A stretch of 36,956 nucleotides of DNA from JABFSM01 sp052389555 (GTDB lineage: Bacteria; Gemmatimonadota; Gemmatimonadetes; Gemmatimonadales; GWC2-71-9). Numbering within the stretch: position 1 is the first letter of the stretch; each line of letters starts with the position of its first letter. Shown piece by piece: positions 16,901 to 24,719 of the stretch. Both the position numbers and the translations under genes were made by a program. The DNA lies in NCBI GenBank assembly GCA_052389555.1, contig JBQTHV010000103.1, forward strand, positions 1-36,956, written 5' to 3'. The notes under the pieces are model-generated. The model was not told the DNA's origin. It was given only the letters and a program-made list of their open reading frames with translations, and ran no database searches.

Positions 16901-17693
16901 GGGACCGCGCGGCCCGATCGGTCCATTGGAATGGTGGCGCATCGAGGTTAAGACTCATGCCTCGCACCACGAAGTTCGAGCCGGAACGGGTGGTGAGGTT
17001 CAATTGACCGCCGCTGAATCCCCCGCGCGACACATCGAACGGGGAGGTGATCAGGCTGCTCGACACCATGGCGTCGCGCGGGAGGTTCATCCCGCCAAAG
17101 CTCATGCCGTTCAGCGTGATGTTGTTCTGATCCGCTCCCAGCCCCAGCACCGAAAAGCCGTTGGGATCCCCCTCACTGCCGGGAACCAGCGTCACGCCGG
17201 GAAGGGTGGCCGCCATGGCCGCGAGATCCCCCAGATCCGCCGGCGGCAGCACGGATGAATTGATCGGCTGCTCGGTGCCGCTGACGTCGGGAGGACGCTC
17301 GTTGCGATTGGGAAGCTGCCGCTGAACAGTCGCGATCAAGGGATCCAGTACGACGCCCGAGACCTCGAGCTTGGCGTTCGCGATGAGGACCTCTTCGTCG
17401 GCAATCCGCTTCACCTGAAACCGGCGGGGGGCAAAGCCGATCGCCGCGATATACACCAGGTAATCCCCTTCGCCGTTGGGGAAGGTGATGATGTATCGTC
17501 CATTCCGGTCGGTGCGAGCCGACCGGCTGACCCCTCCGGAGATACCGGTGGCGGTCACCGAGACATCGGCGATTGGCACGCTGTCGGGACCGATGACCCG
17601 GCCCCGAATCACATCGACCGTCTGGCCCTGGACCGCCGAAGCCCATCCTGCCAGCAAGGCCGTCGCGGCGAGGATAGACAGGCACGGTGGCAT
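13953..17693 (-). CDS. TonB-dependent receptor with carboxypeptidase-regulatory N-terminus and C-terminal helical extension
   Basis: 1246-aa outer-membrane receptor. A signal peptide (LSILAATALLAGWASAVQGQ) precedes a carboxypeptidase-regulatory-like Ig domain (residues about 28-110: GRVIGPDSVPIADVSVTATG ... TDRNGRYIITFPNGEGDYLV). A plug domain follows (MAATLPGVTLVPGSEGD, NNITLNGMSFGGMNLPRDAM, SRGGFSGGQLNLTTRSGSN), then a long beta-barrel of TonB-receptor/OMP type. The barrel appears to end near residue 1090; the last 150 residues are helical with LLTSEQLRMLPSSLAAYLDP, an LTxxQ-like motif, which is unusual for an outer-membrane barrel. Ligand unknown. GGAG lies 7 nt before the ATG at 17693. 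The upstream gap shared with ligA (173 nt) shows no recognised riboswitch. Confidence 0.88.
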   Translation of the reverse strand: MPPCLSILAATALLAGWASAVQGQTVDVIRGRVIGPDSVPIADVSVTATGISGGVSRSARTDRNGRYIITFPNGEGDYLVYIAAIGFAPRRFQVKRIADEEVLIANAKLEVSGVVLDPLIATVQRQLPNRNERPPDVSGTEQPINSSVLPPADLGDLAAMAATLPGVTLVPGSEGDPNGFSVLGLGADQNNITLNGMSFGGMNLPRDAMVSSSLITSPFDVSRGGFSGGQLNLTTRSGSNFVVRGMSLNLDAPPFQWTDRAARSLGQEYTNASLGGVVSGPITFNKAFYNISYQLGRRASDYQSLLNTDAVGLRAAGVASDSANRLVDILGASGVPVGVGNRSFSSRATDQGSVFGSIDFAPPSSRTGQAFNLTFNGTWNRQDPLGGSATALPASSGKSSGWNGGARARHNAYLGFLLTETSAAVNVSRTTTSPFLELSSGRVRVTSDFDDGTSGVQTLAFGGSLLNSRQRNLSLSGLNHLSWFSGNNTHRLRLTSEIRYDRYASEQAGNLYGTFTYNSLADLETNLPTSFTRTLSPRESEGSRVAVAFSLGDVWRATERLQIQYGVRLDGNHYFDRPDPNPAVQEIFGVRNDQVPNGLYLSPRAGFSWSYGRAPQVSAFAGAARLPRATVRGGVGLFQNVPGAGLLAQALNNTGLPSAVQQLSCVGPAVPIPDWTAYAEDPASIPTVCADGTAGTVFADQAPSVSLFALDYRPSGSLRANLQWSGPVLGNRFAATIEGTYSRNLNQVSGVDLNFNPTSRFSLAEEAGRPVFVLPTSIVPSTGAIASRDARVSPQFSRVTETRTDLSSESKQLTLRLAPATFSTSFGWSLSYVLSDVRQQSRGFTSTVGNPLEVEWASGFTSRHQIVYTLSYNLFNTVRINWYGQFRSGTRYTPMVATDVNGDGYANDRAFVFDPATAGDPALSSAMQTLLTSGPRSASECLRDQLGRLAPRNSCVGPWTATSNLSIQLNPLKLRMPQRASLSFNLSNPLGAADLLLHGSSGLRGWGQSIPPDGTLLFVRGFDPATQRYQYEVNPRFGSSRPANSAFRVPVTLTAMVRFDIGPMRERQNLTMQLDRGRRTEGTKLPEPLLKAIYGLNVVPNPMAQILVQQDSLKLRAEQADSVATMNRVYLGRLDSIWTPVAKYLAELPDSYDRDEAWKRYLTARRATIDLLMNLSPHLKALLTSEQLRMLPSSLAAYLDPRYLASIRSGTATFAGSGGMPAQAAAGVPVFMGAGGGAAIIDVRRP

Positions 17694-17866
17694 CGGGTAA
17701 CTCCGGAATCAGTGAGACCTTCACCAGCGATCAGATGCGCGAGGCTGCCATCTCGTTGCGCGGGCTCGCCCTACCTACGGATGAACGCCACGAAGCGTTC
17801 AGCCCGGCAATTAGTTTTCACGGGTGAGGCGCAGCCATCTCGTACCGCTCAACCACCCGAGGGACG

Positions 17867-19942
17867 TTGGCAACCAAGAATCAGCCGCTGGCTAGTGAAG
17901 CTCCGGAGACCACACCGCCTGCGATCGCCGAATACGCGGCCGACCTGCGCCGGCGAATCGAACGGGCCAACTATCTCTACTATGTTGCCGACCGGCCGGA
18001 AATCTCCGACGCCGAGTACGACCGGCTGTTCCGCGAGCTTGAAGAGCTCGAGCAGCGGTTCCCCGCCCTGCTCACGCCCGACAGCCCGACCCAGCGGATC
18101 GGTGCTGCCCCGGCCACGGCCCTCGCCAAACATGCGCACCGGCGGCCCATGTTCTCCCTCGGTAACGCGTTCAGCGATGACGAGCTCCGCGAGTGGGAGG
18201 AACGTAATACCCGCCTGGATCCCCAGGTGCGAGAGGCCGGTTATACCGCGGAGATCAAGATCGACGGCGCCGCGGTGAGCCTCACCTATGAGAACGGCCG
18301 GCTGGTGGTCGGCGCCACCCGGGGCAATGGGCTGGTCGGCGAAGACGTCACCGCCAACCTCAAGACCATCCGCGACGTGCCCCTCACCCTGAGTGGCTCC
18401 GAGGTGCCCCGGCTCATGGAAGTGCGTGGCGAGGTCTATCTCCCCTACCAGGCGTTCGAGAAGCTCAACCGGGACCGCCTCGAGGCCGGCGATCCCCCGT
18501 TCGCCAACCCGCGCAACGCCGCCGCCGGCGGACTCCGCCAACTCGATCCCGCCGAAACCCGGCGGCGCCGACTACGGCTCTTTGCCTTCAGCGTCGAAGT
18601 CGTCGAGGGCCGTCTCCGGATTAACACGCAGCATGAGATGCTCCAGCGGCTCGAAGCATGGGGCTTTCCGGTCGAGCCGCACCACGAGCGCTTTCCCGAC
18701 CTCGCCGCGGTCCAGGCTCGCTTGCCAGCCTACGAGACTCTCCTCGAATCCGTCCCGTTTCAGGCCGATGGCGTCGTCATCAAAGTGAATCGCCTCGATC
18801 TCCAGGACGAGCTCGGCGTGGTGGGAGGCCGGGAGCCGCGCTGGGCGATCGCGCGGAAGTTCGCGCCGGAAGTGGCGATCACCAGGCTCCGCGACATCAA
18901 GATCAACGTGGGGCGCACCGGCGCCCTCAATCCGTGGGCCGAGCTCGAGCCGGTCGAGGTGAGCGGGGTGACCGTCTCGCGCGCCACGCTGCACAACGCG
19001 GATCTCATCGAGCAGAAGGACATCCAGATCGGCGACTGGGTCGAAGTGGTCCGCGCCGGCGAAGTGATCCCCCAGCTCATCGGGCCAATCCGCGAGCGCC
19101 GCGACGGCACCGAGCGCGGGTTCGTGATGCCCAAGGTCTGTCCCGCCTGCGGCACTCCGGCCGAGCGGCCCACCGACGAGGTGATGTACTATTGTCCCAA
19201 CGCGTCCTGCCCGGGCCGAATCTTCGAGGGGATCGTGCACTTCGCCTCGCGGGGAGCGATGGACATCCGCGGCCTGGGGCCCGAGCGGGTGCGCCAGCTC
19301 CTCGACAGCGGCCTCATTCGCGACGTGAGCGATCTCTACCATCTCCAGGCCGACCGGCTCGCGGAGCTCGAGCGATTCGGCAAGCAGTCGGCGGAACAGC
19401 TCATGCAGGCGATTGCAGCCTCGAAGAGCAAGCCGCTGAGTGCGCTGCTGTTTGCGATTGGGATCCGCCACGTCGGCCAGAACGCGGCCACCCTCCTCGC
19501 CCGCCGATTCGGCTCGCTGGAGGCGCTCAAGTCCGCCACGCGAGAAGAGATCGCCGAGGTACCGGGCATCGGACCCACTATGGCGGAGGCGGTGGCAAGC
19601 TTCTTTCAGGACCCTTCGAACCGGCGCTTGCTGGAGCGGCTCGAGGACGCCGGGCTAGCGCTCTCGGAGCCTCAGGCGATCCCCGCCACGGGCCCGCTGG
19701 CCGGCAAGACCTGCGTGCTCACCGGCACGCTGCCCTCCCTGTCCCGCGCCCAGGCCACCGACCTGATCGAGCGGGCGGGTGGTCACGTGACGGGGAGCGT
19801 GAGCAAGCAAACCGACCTCGTGATTGCGGGCGAGCCCGCGGGCACCAAATTGGAAAAGGCGAAGGCGCTTGGCATCGAGGTTATCGACGAGGCGGAACTG
19901 CTGCGCCGCATCGGCGCACCGGAACAGGAGACGGAGACATGA
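17867..19942 (+). CDS. ligA: NAD-dependent DNA ligase LigA
   Basis: Seals nicks with NAD+ as AMP donor; essential for Okazaki-fragment joining. 691 aa, normal. Domains in order: Ia (NYLYYVADRPEISDAEYDRLF), adenylation with catalytic K131 in EIKIDGAAVSLTY and RGNGLVGEDVT, OB fold (GRTGALNPWAELEPVEVSGV), Cys4 zinc finger (CPAC ... CPNASC, about residues 425-448), helix-hairpin-helix repeats (IRHVGQNAATLLARRFGSLE; VPGIGPTMAEAVASFF) and a C-terminal BRCT domain (LAGKTCVLTGTLPSLSRAQA ... DLVIAGEPAGTKLEKAKALG). The start is TTG at 17867 with GAGGG just upstream; the next ATG would remove the NAD-binding domain. The stop overlaps the next ATG as ATGA. Confidence 0.97.
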   Translation: MATKNQPLASEAPETTPPAIAEYAADLRRRIERANYLYYVADRPEISDAEYDRLFRELEELEQRFPALLTPDSPTQRIGAAPATALAKHAHRRPMFSLGNAFSDDELREWEERNTRLDPQVREAGYTAEIKIDGAAVSLTYENGRLVVGATRGNGLVGEDVTANLKTIRDVPLTLSGSEVPRLMEVRGEVYLPYQAFEKLNRDRLEAGDPPFANPRNAAAGGLRQLDPAETRRRRLRLFAFSVEVVEGRLRINTQHEMLQRLEAWGFPVEPHHERFPDLAAVQARLPAYETLLESVPFQADGVVIKVNRLDLQDELGVVGGREPRWAIARKFAPEVAITRLRDIKINVGRTGALNPWAELEPVEVSGVTVSRATLHNADLIEQKDIQIGDWVEVVRAGEVIPQLIGPIRERRDGTERGFVMPKVCPACGTPAERPTDEVMYYCPNASCPGRIFEGIVHFASRGAMDIRGLGPERVRQLLDSGLIRDVSDLYHLQADRLAELERFGKQSAEQLMQAIAASKSKPLSALLFAIGIRHVGQNAATLLARRFGSLEALKSATREEIAEVPGIGPTMAEAVASFFQDPSNRRLLERLEDAGLALSEPQAIPATGPLAGKTCVLTGTLPSLSRAQATDLIERAGGHVTGSVSKQTDLVIAGEPAGTKLEKAKALGIEVIDEAELLRRIGAPEQETET

Positions 19943-20499
19943 CGATGGCGGCGGAATCGGCGGCGAGCGCCGGAATCCTCTTCGGCAAACGCGCGCTCCA
20001 GCAATTGCACCTGGTCCTCGAGCGGGAGACCGGACCCAAGGCCGCAAACCTGCTCCGGGAAATCGGATTCGCGGCGGGTGAGGCGGCCCACGAGGGATTC
20101 GAGCAATGGTGCCGCCAAACCTACCATGTCGATTCCTCCCGGGAGCTGGACGCCGCCTTCCTGAACGAAGCGCTGAGCGGGTTCCTCTCTGGGGCGGGCT
20201 GGGGCACCGTGCGGGTGAGCGAGCTGGCTCCCAACGTCCTGGCGGTCGATGGATCGCCCTGGGCGGAAGCACGGCCCCAGCCCGCCCCGGCCGAATACCC
20301 CTCATGCCATTTCTCGTGCGGGTTACTCGCCGAGTTCTTCACCCGGCTGGGCCAATCGCGCGCGGCGGTGATGGAAGTGGGGTGCGGCAGCCGGGGGGAG
20401 GAACGTTGCCGCTTTCTGGTGGGGTCGCCGGACCTACTGACCTACCTCTACGAGAGAATGGTCAGTGGGGTGGGCTACCAGGAGGCGTTAGGAGCGTAG
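19939..20499 (+). CDS. V4R (4-vinyl reductase-like) domain protein
   Basis: 186-aa cytoplasmic protein. The C-terminal half matches the V4R domain (PF02830 type) found in BchJ-like proteins and at the N-terminus of XylR/DmpR-type regulators: YPSCHFSCGLLAEFFTRLG, then MEVGCGSRGEERCRFLVG, with four Cys in the usual positions that may bind a metal or small molecule. The preceding part (KRALQQLHLVLERETGPKAANLLREIGFAAGE) is the helical N-terminal segment usual in these proteins. It is translationally coupled to ligA through ATGA. The 3' end overlaps the convergent TldE-like gene by 12 nt. No partner domain is present, so a stand-alone sensor is possible; function unknown. Confidence 0.78.
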   Translation: MTMAAESAASAGILFGKRALQQLHLVLERETGPKAANLLREIGFAAGEAAHEGFEQWCRQTYHVDSSRELDAAFLNEALSGFLSGAGWGTVRVSELAPNVLAVDGSPWAEARPQPAPAEYPSCHFSCGLLAEFFTRLGQSRAAVMEVGCGSRGEERCRFLVGSPDLLTYLYERMVSGVGYQEALGA

Positions 20500-21786
20500 G
20501 ACGGTCAACCCCTCCACCAGCACGCTCGGGACGCACGCCGCCCCGATCCAGGTCGCGTCTTCGCCCACGGCCCCGATCCGGCTTAACGCGGCGAACACGT
20601 TGCCGGCCAGCCGGATTCCCTCCAGCCGGCCCTTCACGATCCCATTCTCCACCAGATAGACCCAGGGCGAACGGAGCTCCTGAATGCCGGGTAGCGGGTT
20701 AGGCCTGCCGCTCCATTCCAGATCCGCAATCAGCAACCCCCGCCCCATCATGGTCAGCAGCGTCGCGGGGGTCTCGATTCCGGGAAGCACCCGGAGGTTG
20801 GTGAACCCGATTCGCGATCCCGAACCGGGGCGCCGCCAGGCGTGCCCGGTCGCGGGGACCTGGGTCCGGGCGCCGAGCTCGAGGTCGGCCAGAAACCCCG
20901 CGAGCCGGCCCCGTTCGACGAGCGACACCCGGCGCGACACCACGCCATCGTCGTCGATCGGCCGGGACCCCGGGCGGCCCGGCTGTAAGGGGTCGTCCAG
21001 CAGCGAGAACCGGGGATCGCCGATCGGCTCGCCGAGCCGGTCCTGGAGCGGCGCCCCGTCGAGCAGCGCGTCATAACCCGCAACAATCGCGCGAAGCGGC
21101 GCGAGAAAACGGGCCGCCGCACGGGGCGCGAGGCACACCGGGACGGTATCCGGCAGGGCAACCGGCGCGAGCAGTGGCGGGTCGAGCCGGCGGTCGACTT
21201 CTGCGACCAGCCCCTCGAGCTCGGGCAGACCGGGCAGCGCTGCGCCGGCGGTATGGAGCCGGCAGGGAGGGGCATAACCCGCACCGATGCTCTCGACCAC
21301 CGCGCCGGCCCCGGCGAGCGTGATGTCATAACCCGCCAGCACGCCGCGGGTGTTGGCGACCTGCACAGTCCCGCTGGACCGCTCGGCCCAGACTTCGACC
21401 CGCCGGTTAGTGCGTCGCAGGCGCTCGAGCAGGGCGCGGGCCAGCGCGTCGAGCGCCGCGGCATCGGCAGCGGCGGCCTGCGGAGTGGACGTCGTGACGG
21501 CGGGGAGCGGCGCCGGCATCGGGAAGAACAGCTCGAGCTCCGCGCCCGAAGCCGACGCCGCGAGGGCTTGGTCGACCAGGTCCTGGTCGCCTTCGCCCGT
21601 GGTAGCCGCGTATCCTACCCGCCCCTCATGGACGACCCGCACGTGGGTGCTCTGGACCCGGGAGACGGTGACCCGGGTCTCCCCTTCCGGAGCGATGGCG
21701 AGCGTAACGGTTTCGTCGGTCTTGACCACTACATCGGCCCCCCGGCTCGCCCGGCGGGCCAACCCGTCGAGCAGGCGGGGATTCAT
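20488..21786 (-). CDS. TldE/PmbA-like subunit of a TldD/TldE-type protease
   Basis: 432-aa member of the TldD/PmbA family, the partner that lacks the metal-binding HExxxH. Family features: EGETRVTVSRVQSTHVRVVHEGRVGYAATTG in the N-terminal domain, then LPDTVPVCLAPRAAARFLAPL, FSLLDDPLQPGRPGSRPIDDDGVVSRRVSLVERGRLAGFLADL and a C-terminal GIVKGRLEGIRLAGNVFAALSRIGAVG block. E. coli TldD/TldE degrades peptides including microcin B17 precursors and CcdA. The ATG at 21786 overlaps the TldD-like stop (ATGA), so the two subunits are probably produced in a fixed ratio. The 3' end overlaps the V4R gene on the other strand. Confidence 0.88.
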   Translation of the reverse strand: MNPRLLDGLARRASRGADVVVKTDETVTLAIAPEGETRVTVSRVQSTHVRVVHEGRVGYAATTGEGDQDLVDQALAASASGAELELFFPMPAPLPAVTTSTPQAAAADAAALDALARALLERLRRTNRRVEVWAERSSGTVQVANTRGVLAGYDITLAGAGAVVESIGAGYAPPCRLHTAGAALPGLPELEGLVAEVDRRLDPPLLAPVALPDTVPVCLAPRAAARFLAPLRAIVAGYDALLDGAPLQDRLGEPIGDPRFSLLDDPLQPGRPGSRPIDDDGVVSRRVSLVERGRLAGFLADLELGARTQVPATGHAWRRPGSGSRIGFTNLRVLPGIETPATLLTMMGRGLLIADLEWSGRPNPLPGIQELRSPWVYLVENGIVKGRLEGIRLAGNVFAALSRIGAVGEDATWIGAACVPSVLVEGLTVLRS

Positions 21787-23147
21787 CCGACTTCGCTCGC
21801 GATGTCGATCTCGCGCAAGCGAACGTGGGGTGCGCCGGTCGTCACGGTGACCGTGCCTGCGGCGCCGTCCCGGCAGCGCGAAGCGGCGGTTTCCCAGCGA
21901 AAATCGCCGGCCACCAGTTCGACCCGGCCTAACACGTCAAGCAGCTCACCGCCGAGCCGCACCCCCTTCACCGGCTCGCCGAGGCGTCCCGCGCGAATCA
22001 TCCGTGCGGCACCGGCCCGGAACGCGACGCCCTGGTCCGACGCTTCGCACCCCAACGCGTCCGCCACATAGACGCCGAGCCCAATCCCGTCGAGCAGGTC
22101 GTCCAGCGAGCCCTTGCCCGGGGCGAGGAAGCTATTGGTCGCGCGCGGATACGGGAGCCCGTCGAGTGAGCTGGCCCGGGCGTGGCCGGTGGGAGCCTGC
22201 CCCGAGGCACCCGCGGTCTCGCGGGTGTGCAGATGGCCAAGCACCACTCCGTTCTGGACGATGGTGCAGCGCCTGGCGTAGGTCCCCTCGTCGTCATAGC
22301 TGGAACTGGCGGCGAGTCCGGGTGCGGTCGGGTCGTCCCCCACCGTCAGGCAATCAGGCCCGATGCGAGCGCCGACCGGGAGCACGTCGGGGTCGGCACC
22401 GGGCAGCGCTGGCCGGGCGAGATGGGCCAAGGCGCGGTGCAGCAGCGCGCCAGCGGCCGCCGGATCGAGCACCACGGGATAGCAGCCTGCCCGTACCGGC
22501 GCAGCCTCGAGGCGCTCCACCGCGCGAGCACCCACCCGTTCCACCAGTGATGCCGCCGCGGCCAGGTCGCCCCAGCCTCCCGCCGTAACCGACCCGAGGG
22601 CCCGCTCGATACTGCCCTCCTGCCGCGCGATCGCCAGGACGGCAATCCTAACCCGCGACCCGACATCGTGGACCCAGGTCCCTTCCGAGGTCCCCAGCCA
22701 GGTTTCCACCACTTCGTCCTCGGCGAGCACCCGGCCGGAACCGATCCGCCGGTCCAGGTCCAGGAGGTTCGCGCCGAGTCGCGTGGCCCAATCCCGCTTG
22801 GTCGAGAGCAGGACTTCGCGAGGATCGTCGGCCGGGCTGCCGGCCGAGTCGTGCTGCCGGATCGGGATCGTGGCGAGCTGCACCGGTTCCCGCGAGCAGC
22901 CGGCCAGCGACAGCTCGTGGGCCCGGAGAAGCCGGCCTTCCAGATCGCCGGTCTCGATGAACCCAACGGCGCCCCACCCGGTGCCGGAGGAGCAACAGCG
23001 CGCCAGACCGCCGGTTCGGACCGCAGTACCCGCCGATTCGACGGAGCGGCCCCGAACCAGAATCGTGGTGGTCCAAACCCGGCGGAGCCGGAGCTCGCTG
23101 AAGCCCGCGCGGGACCGCTCGATCGCCTCGAGGATCCGCTCCTTCAC
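21783..23147 (-). CDS. TldD-like protease subunit with altered metal-binding motif (HRALAH)
   Basis: 454-aa TldD-family protein. The family alignment is clear around CYPVVLDPAAAGALLHRALAH, then DCLTVGDDPTAPGLAASSSYDDEGTYARRCTIVQNGVVLGHLHTRETA, and the C-terminal EPVKGVRLGGELLDVLGRVE. In canonical TldD the zinc motif is HExxxH (HEAVGH). Here residues 237-242 read HRALAH: both His are kept but the catalytic Glu is Arg238, with codons CAC CGC GCC TTG GCC CAT. The C-terminal Cys region (ASRCRDGAAGTVTV) is kept. The enzyme may be inactive, or use a different nucleophile arrangement. The start is GTG at 23147, overlapping the phosphoribosyltransferase stop as GTGA. Confidence 0.85.
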   Translation of the reverse strand: MKERILEAIERSRAGFSELRLRRVWTTTILVRGRSVESAGTAVRTGGLARCCSSGTGWGAVGFIETGDLEGRLLRAHELSLAGCSREPVQLATIPIRQHDSAGSPADDPREVLLSTKRDWATRLGANLLDLDRRIGSGRVLAEDEVVETWLGTSEGTWVHDVGSRVRIAVLAIARQEGSIERALGSVTAGGWGDLAAAASLVERVGARAVERLEAAPVRAGCYPVVLDPAAAGALLHRALAHLARPALPGADPDVLPVGARIGPDCLTVGDDPTAPGLAASSSYDDEGTYARRCTIVQNGVVLGHLHTRETAGASGQAPTGHARASSLDGLPYPRATNSFLAPGKGSLDDLLDGIGLGVYVADALGCEASDQGVAFRAGAARMIRAGRLGEPVKGVRLGGELLDVLGRVELVAGDFRWETAASRCRDGAAGTVTVTTGAPHVRLREIDIASEVG

Positions 23148-23659
23148 CGGGTTCTCTGCAGGTACTCCACGTAGTCGGGCCGGGTCACCAGCTGGCCGTT
23201 CTGAACCACTTCCCGGTCCCAGGGCAGGATGATGAACTTGTCGGTCTCGAAGGAGTGGAAATCCGGCTCGTACGGCCCGGTCTTGAACGAAACTGCAGTG
23301 CGGATCTCGGCCGGGTTCGCTGCTTTGGTTTCGTTGAGCGCGAGGCGCAGGGTGTGGCCGGTGTCGCAGGTCTCGTCCACCAGCAGGACCCGCCGTCCCT
23401 TGACCGTGCGAGGTGGGCCGGCCACCAGGACCGGCAGCGTATCTTCTGCCTTGCGAGTCACCACCATGGAGGCAAAATCACGCTGGAGAATGGCGGCGAT
23501 CACCACCCCGGGCACCACACCCGCCTTGGCGATGCCGAGCACGATTTCCGGGTCGTATTCCCGCGCCACTTTCAGCGCGAGGGCGCGGCACAACTCGCCA
23601 AACAGGGGCCAGTCGATCTCCAGGACGCCCCTGGTGGCGGGAGAAATAGTTCGGCGCAT
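23144..23659 (-). CDS. Purine-type phosphoribosyltransferase
   Basis: 171-aa type I phosphoribosyltransferase. The PRPP-binding motif is VLLVDETCDTGHTL (family V-L-L-V-D-D/E-x-x-D-T-G-x-T). The PPi-loop region is IVLGIAKAGVVPGVVIA and the C-terminal FIILPWDREV resembles the xanthine/hypoxanthine (Gpt-like) group, in which an aromatic-Pro-Trp segment helps hold the purine. It probably salvages a purine base with PRPP; the exact base cannot be read. GGAG lies 6 nt upstream of the ATG at 23659. First gene of an operon with the TldD/TldE pair; all three overlap, although a functional reason is not evident. Confidence 0.85.
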   Translation of the reverse strand: MRRTISPATRGVLEIDWPLFGELCRALALKVAREYDPEIVLGIAKAGVVPGVVIAAILQRDFASMVVTRKAEDTLPVLVAGPPRTVKGRRVLLVDETCDTGHTLRLALNETKAANPAEIRTAVSFKTGPYEPDFHSFETDKFIILPWDREVVQNGQLVTRPDYVEYLQRTR

Positions 23660-23847
23660 GGGTCACTCCGGCACATCGGGGAAGGCTGCCCAGACGGCCC
23701 AACGTAAACACCGAAACCGAACGCTCGCAAATACGTGGAACCGGCCGCGCGACCGGCGCGAATGCGTTGCCTGGCCGGGAGGGGCCTCTTAGTTTTTGGA
23801 TGATCTTCCGGGCTCCGAGTCTTGCGACCTTCGCGGCGGCCGCTTCA

Positions 23848-24342
23848 ATGACATTCTGGCGACGACTACTGGGTGCCTTCTCCCCGTCCGATTCGGCCAA
23901 GCCCCGCCGACTCGATTATCTGAACGAGGCCCTGGCCCTGGAACGACAGGGCGATTACACCGCGGCGATCACCTCCTACCGGTTGGGCCTTCGCGATAAC
24001 CCGCGCGATCCCCGGATTCTCCAGAACATGGCGATCGCGTTCACCAAGACGGGCCAGCCCGATGAAGCGATTCGCCATTACCGCCGCGCGCTGGAGCTGG
24101 ATCCCACGCTGACCGGCGCCCACTACGGCATCGCCTTCCTGCTGCTCAAGCGCGGCGAGGTCGAGCCCGCGGTTCGCCACTTGCGGGCCTTCCTGGGCCG
24201 TCCCCCGCGAGGACCCGATGCCGAACGGTGGATCCGCTACGCCGAGAGCACCCTTCGGCAGATCGAGGAAACCGGCGGTACCAGCTTCGCGAGCAGTCCG
24301 GGCGAAACCGGCGAAGGAGAGCTGAGCGGTCCTCGTGCGTAA
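23848..24342 (+). CDS. TPR-repeat protein
   Basis: 164-aa protein. After a short N-terminus (MTFWRRLLGAFSPSD) it has three tetratricopeptide repeats: LDYLNEALALERQGDYTAAITSYRLGLRDNP, PRILQNMAIAFTKTGQPDEAIRHYRRALELDP, and LTGAHYGIAFLLLKRGEVEPAVRHLRAFLG (each about 34 residues with the W/L-G-Y-A-P spacing). Such proteins mediate protein-protein contacts. The ATG at 23848 is preferred; an ATG at 23800 is in frame but also lacks a ribosome site. It runs into the lipoprotein gene with an 8-nt overlap. It is divergent from the phosphoribosyltransferase across 188 nt in which only a short T-rich stretch was noticed. Confidence 0.82.
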   Translation: MTFWRRLLGAFSPSDSAKPRRLDYLNEALALERQGDYTAAITSYRLGLRDNPRDPRILQNMAIAFTKTGQPDEAIRHYRRALELDPTLTGAHYGIAFLLLKRGEVEPAVRHLRAFLGRPPRGPDAERWIRYAESTLRQIEETGGTSFASSPGETGEGELSGPRA

Positions 24343-24715
24343 TGCTGCACGCGCGGCATTCGCCGCCGGCCTGTTCTGGTGGCTTGGCTGCGGCGACCTC
24401 CCCACCACCAGTGAGGGCGTTGCGTTCCTCGAGATCGAGCCGCCTCCCAGTACCACGATCCAGGTCGGCGATACCCTGCACTTCCAGGCCCGTACCCTCG
24501 ACCGCTCCGGTAATCCGCTCGAGGTGCTGGTGCGGTGGCGCACGCCGGACACCACGATCACGGTTGGCGAAACCACTGGTCTCGTGGTCGGGGTCTATGC
24601 CGGCAGCGGTCGAGTCCAGGCGGCGGTCGGGGAGGACGAGCTGGTATCCGACTTCATCACCGTGACGGTGCAGGAGCCGCCTGCCCCGGCGCTCCTTCCC
24701 CGCCGCGCCCGCTGA
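24335..24715 (+). CDS. Lipoprotein with bacterial Ig-like (Big-type) domain
   Basis: 126-aa exported lipoprotein. The signal peptide ends in the lipobox WLGC (AAFAAGLFWWLGCGDLP). The mature part is one Ig-like domain of the Big_2 kind: LEIEPPPSTTIQVGDTLHFQA, then RSGNPLEVLVRWRTPDTTI, and VVGVYAGSGRVQAAVGEDEL ending FITVTVQ. Such domains are common in cell-surface proteins of Gemmatimonadota. The start is GTG at 24335, overlapping the TPR stop. No other domain is attached, so role unknown. Confidence 0.78.
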   Translation: MRNAARAAFAAGLFWWLGCGDLPTTSEGVAFLEIEPPPSTTIQVGDTLHFQARTLDRSGNPLEVLVRWRTPDTTITVGETTGLVVGVYAGSGRVQAAVGEDELVSDFITVTVQEPPAPALLPRRAR

Positions 24716-24719
24716 TCGC

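Noticed and set aside
17694..17866. Cobalamin or other riboswitch upstream of the TonB-dependent receptor
   Set aside because: A few cobalamin-box-like words were looked for; the conserved core blocks are not present in order.
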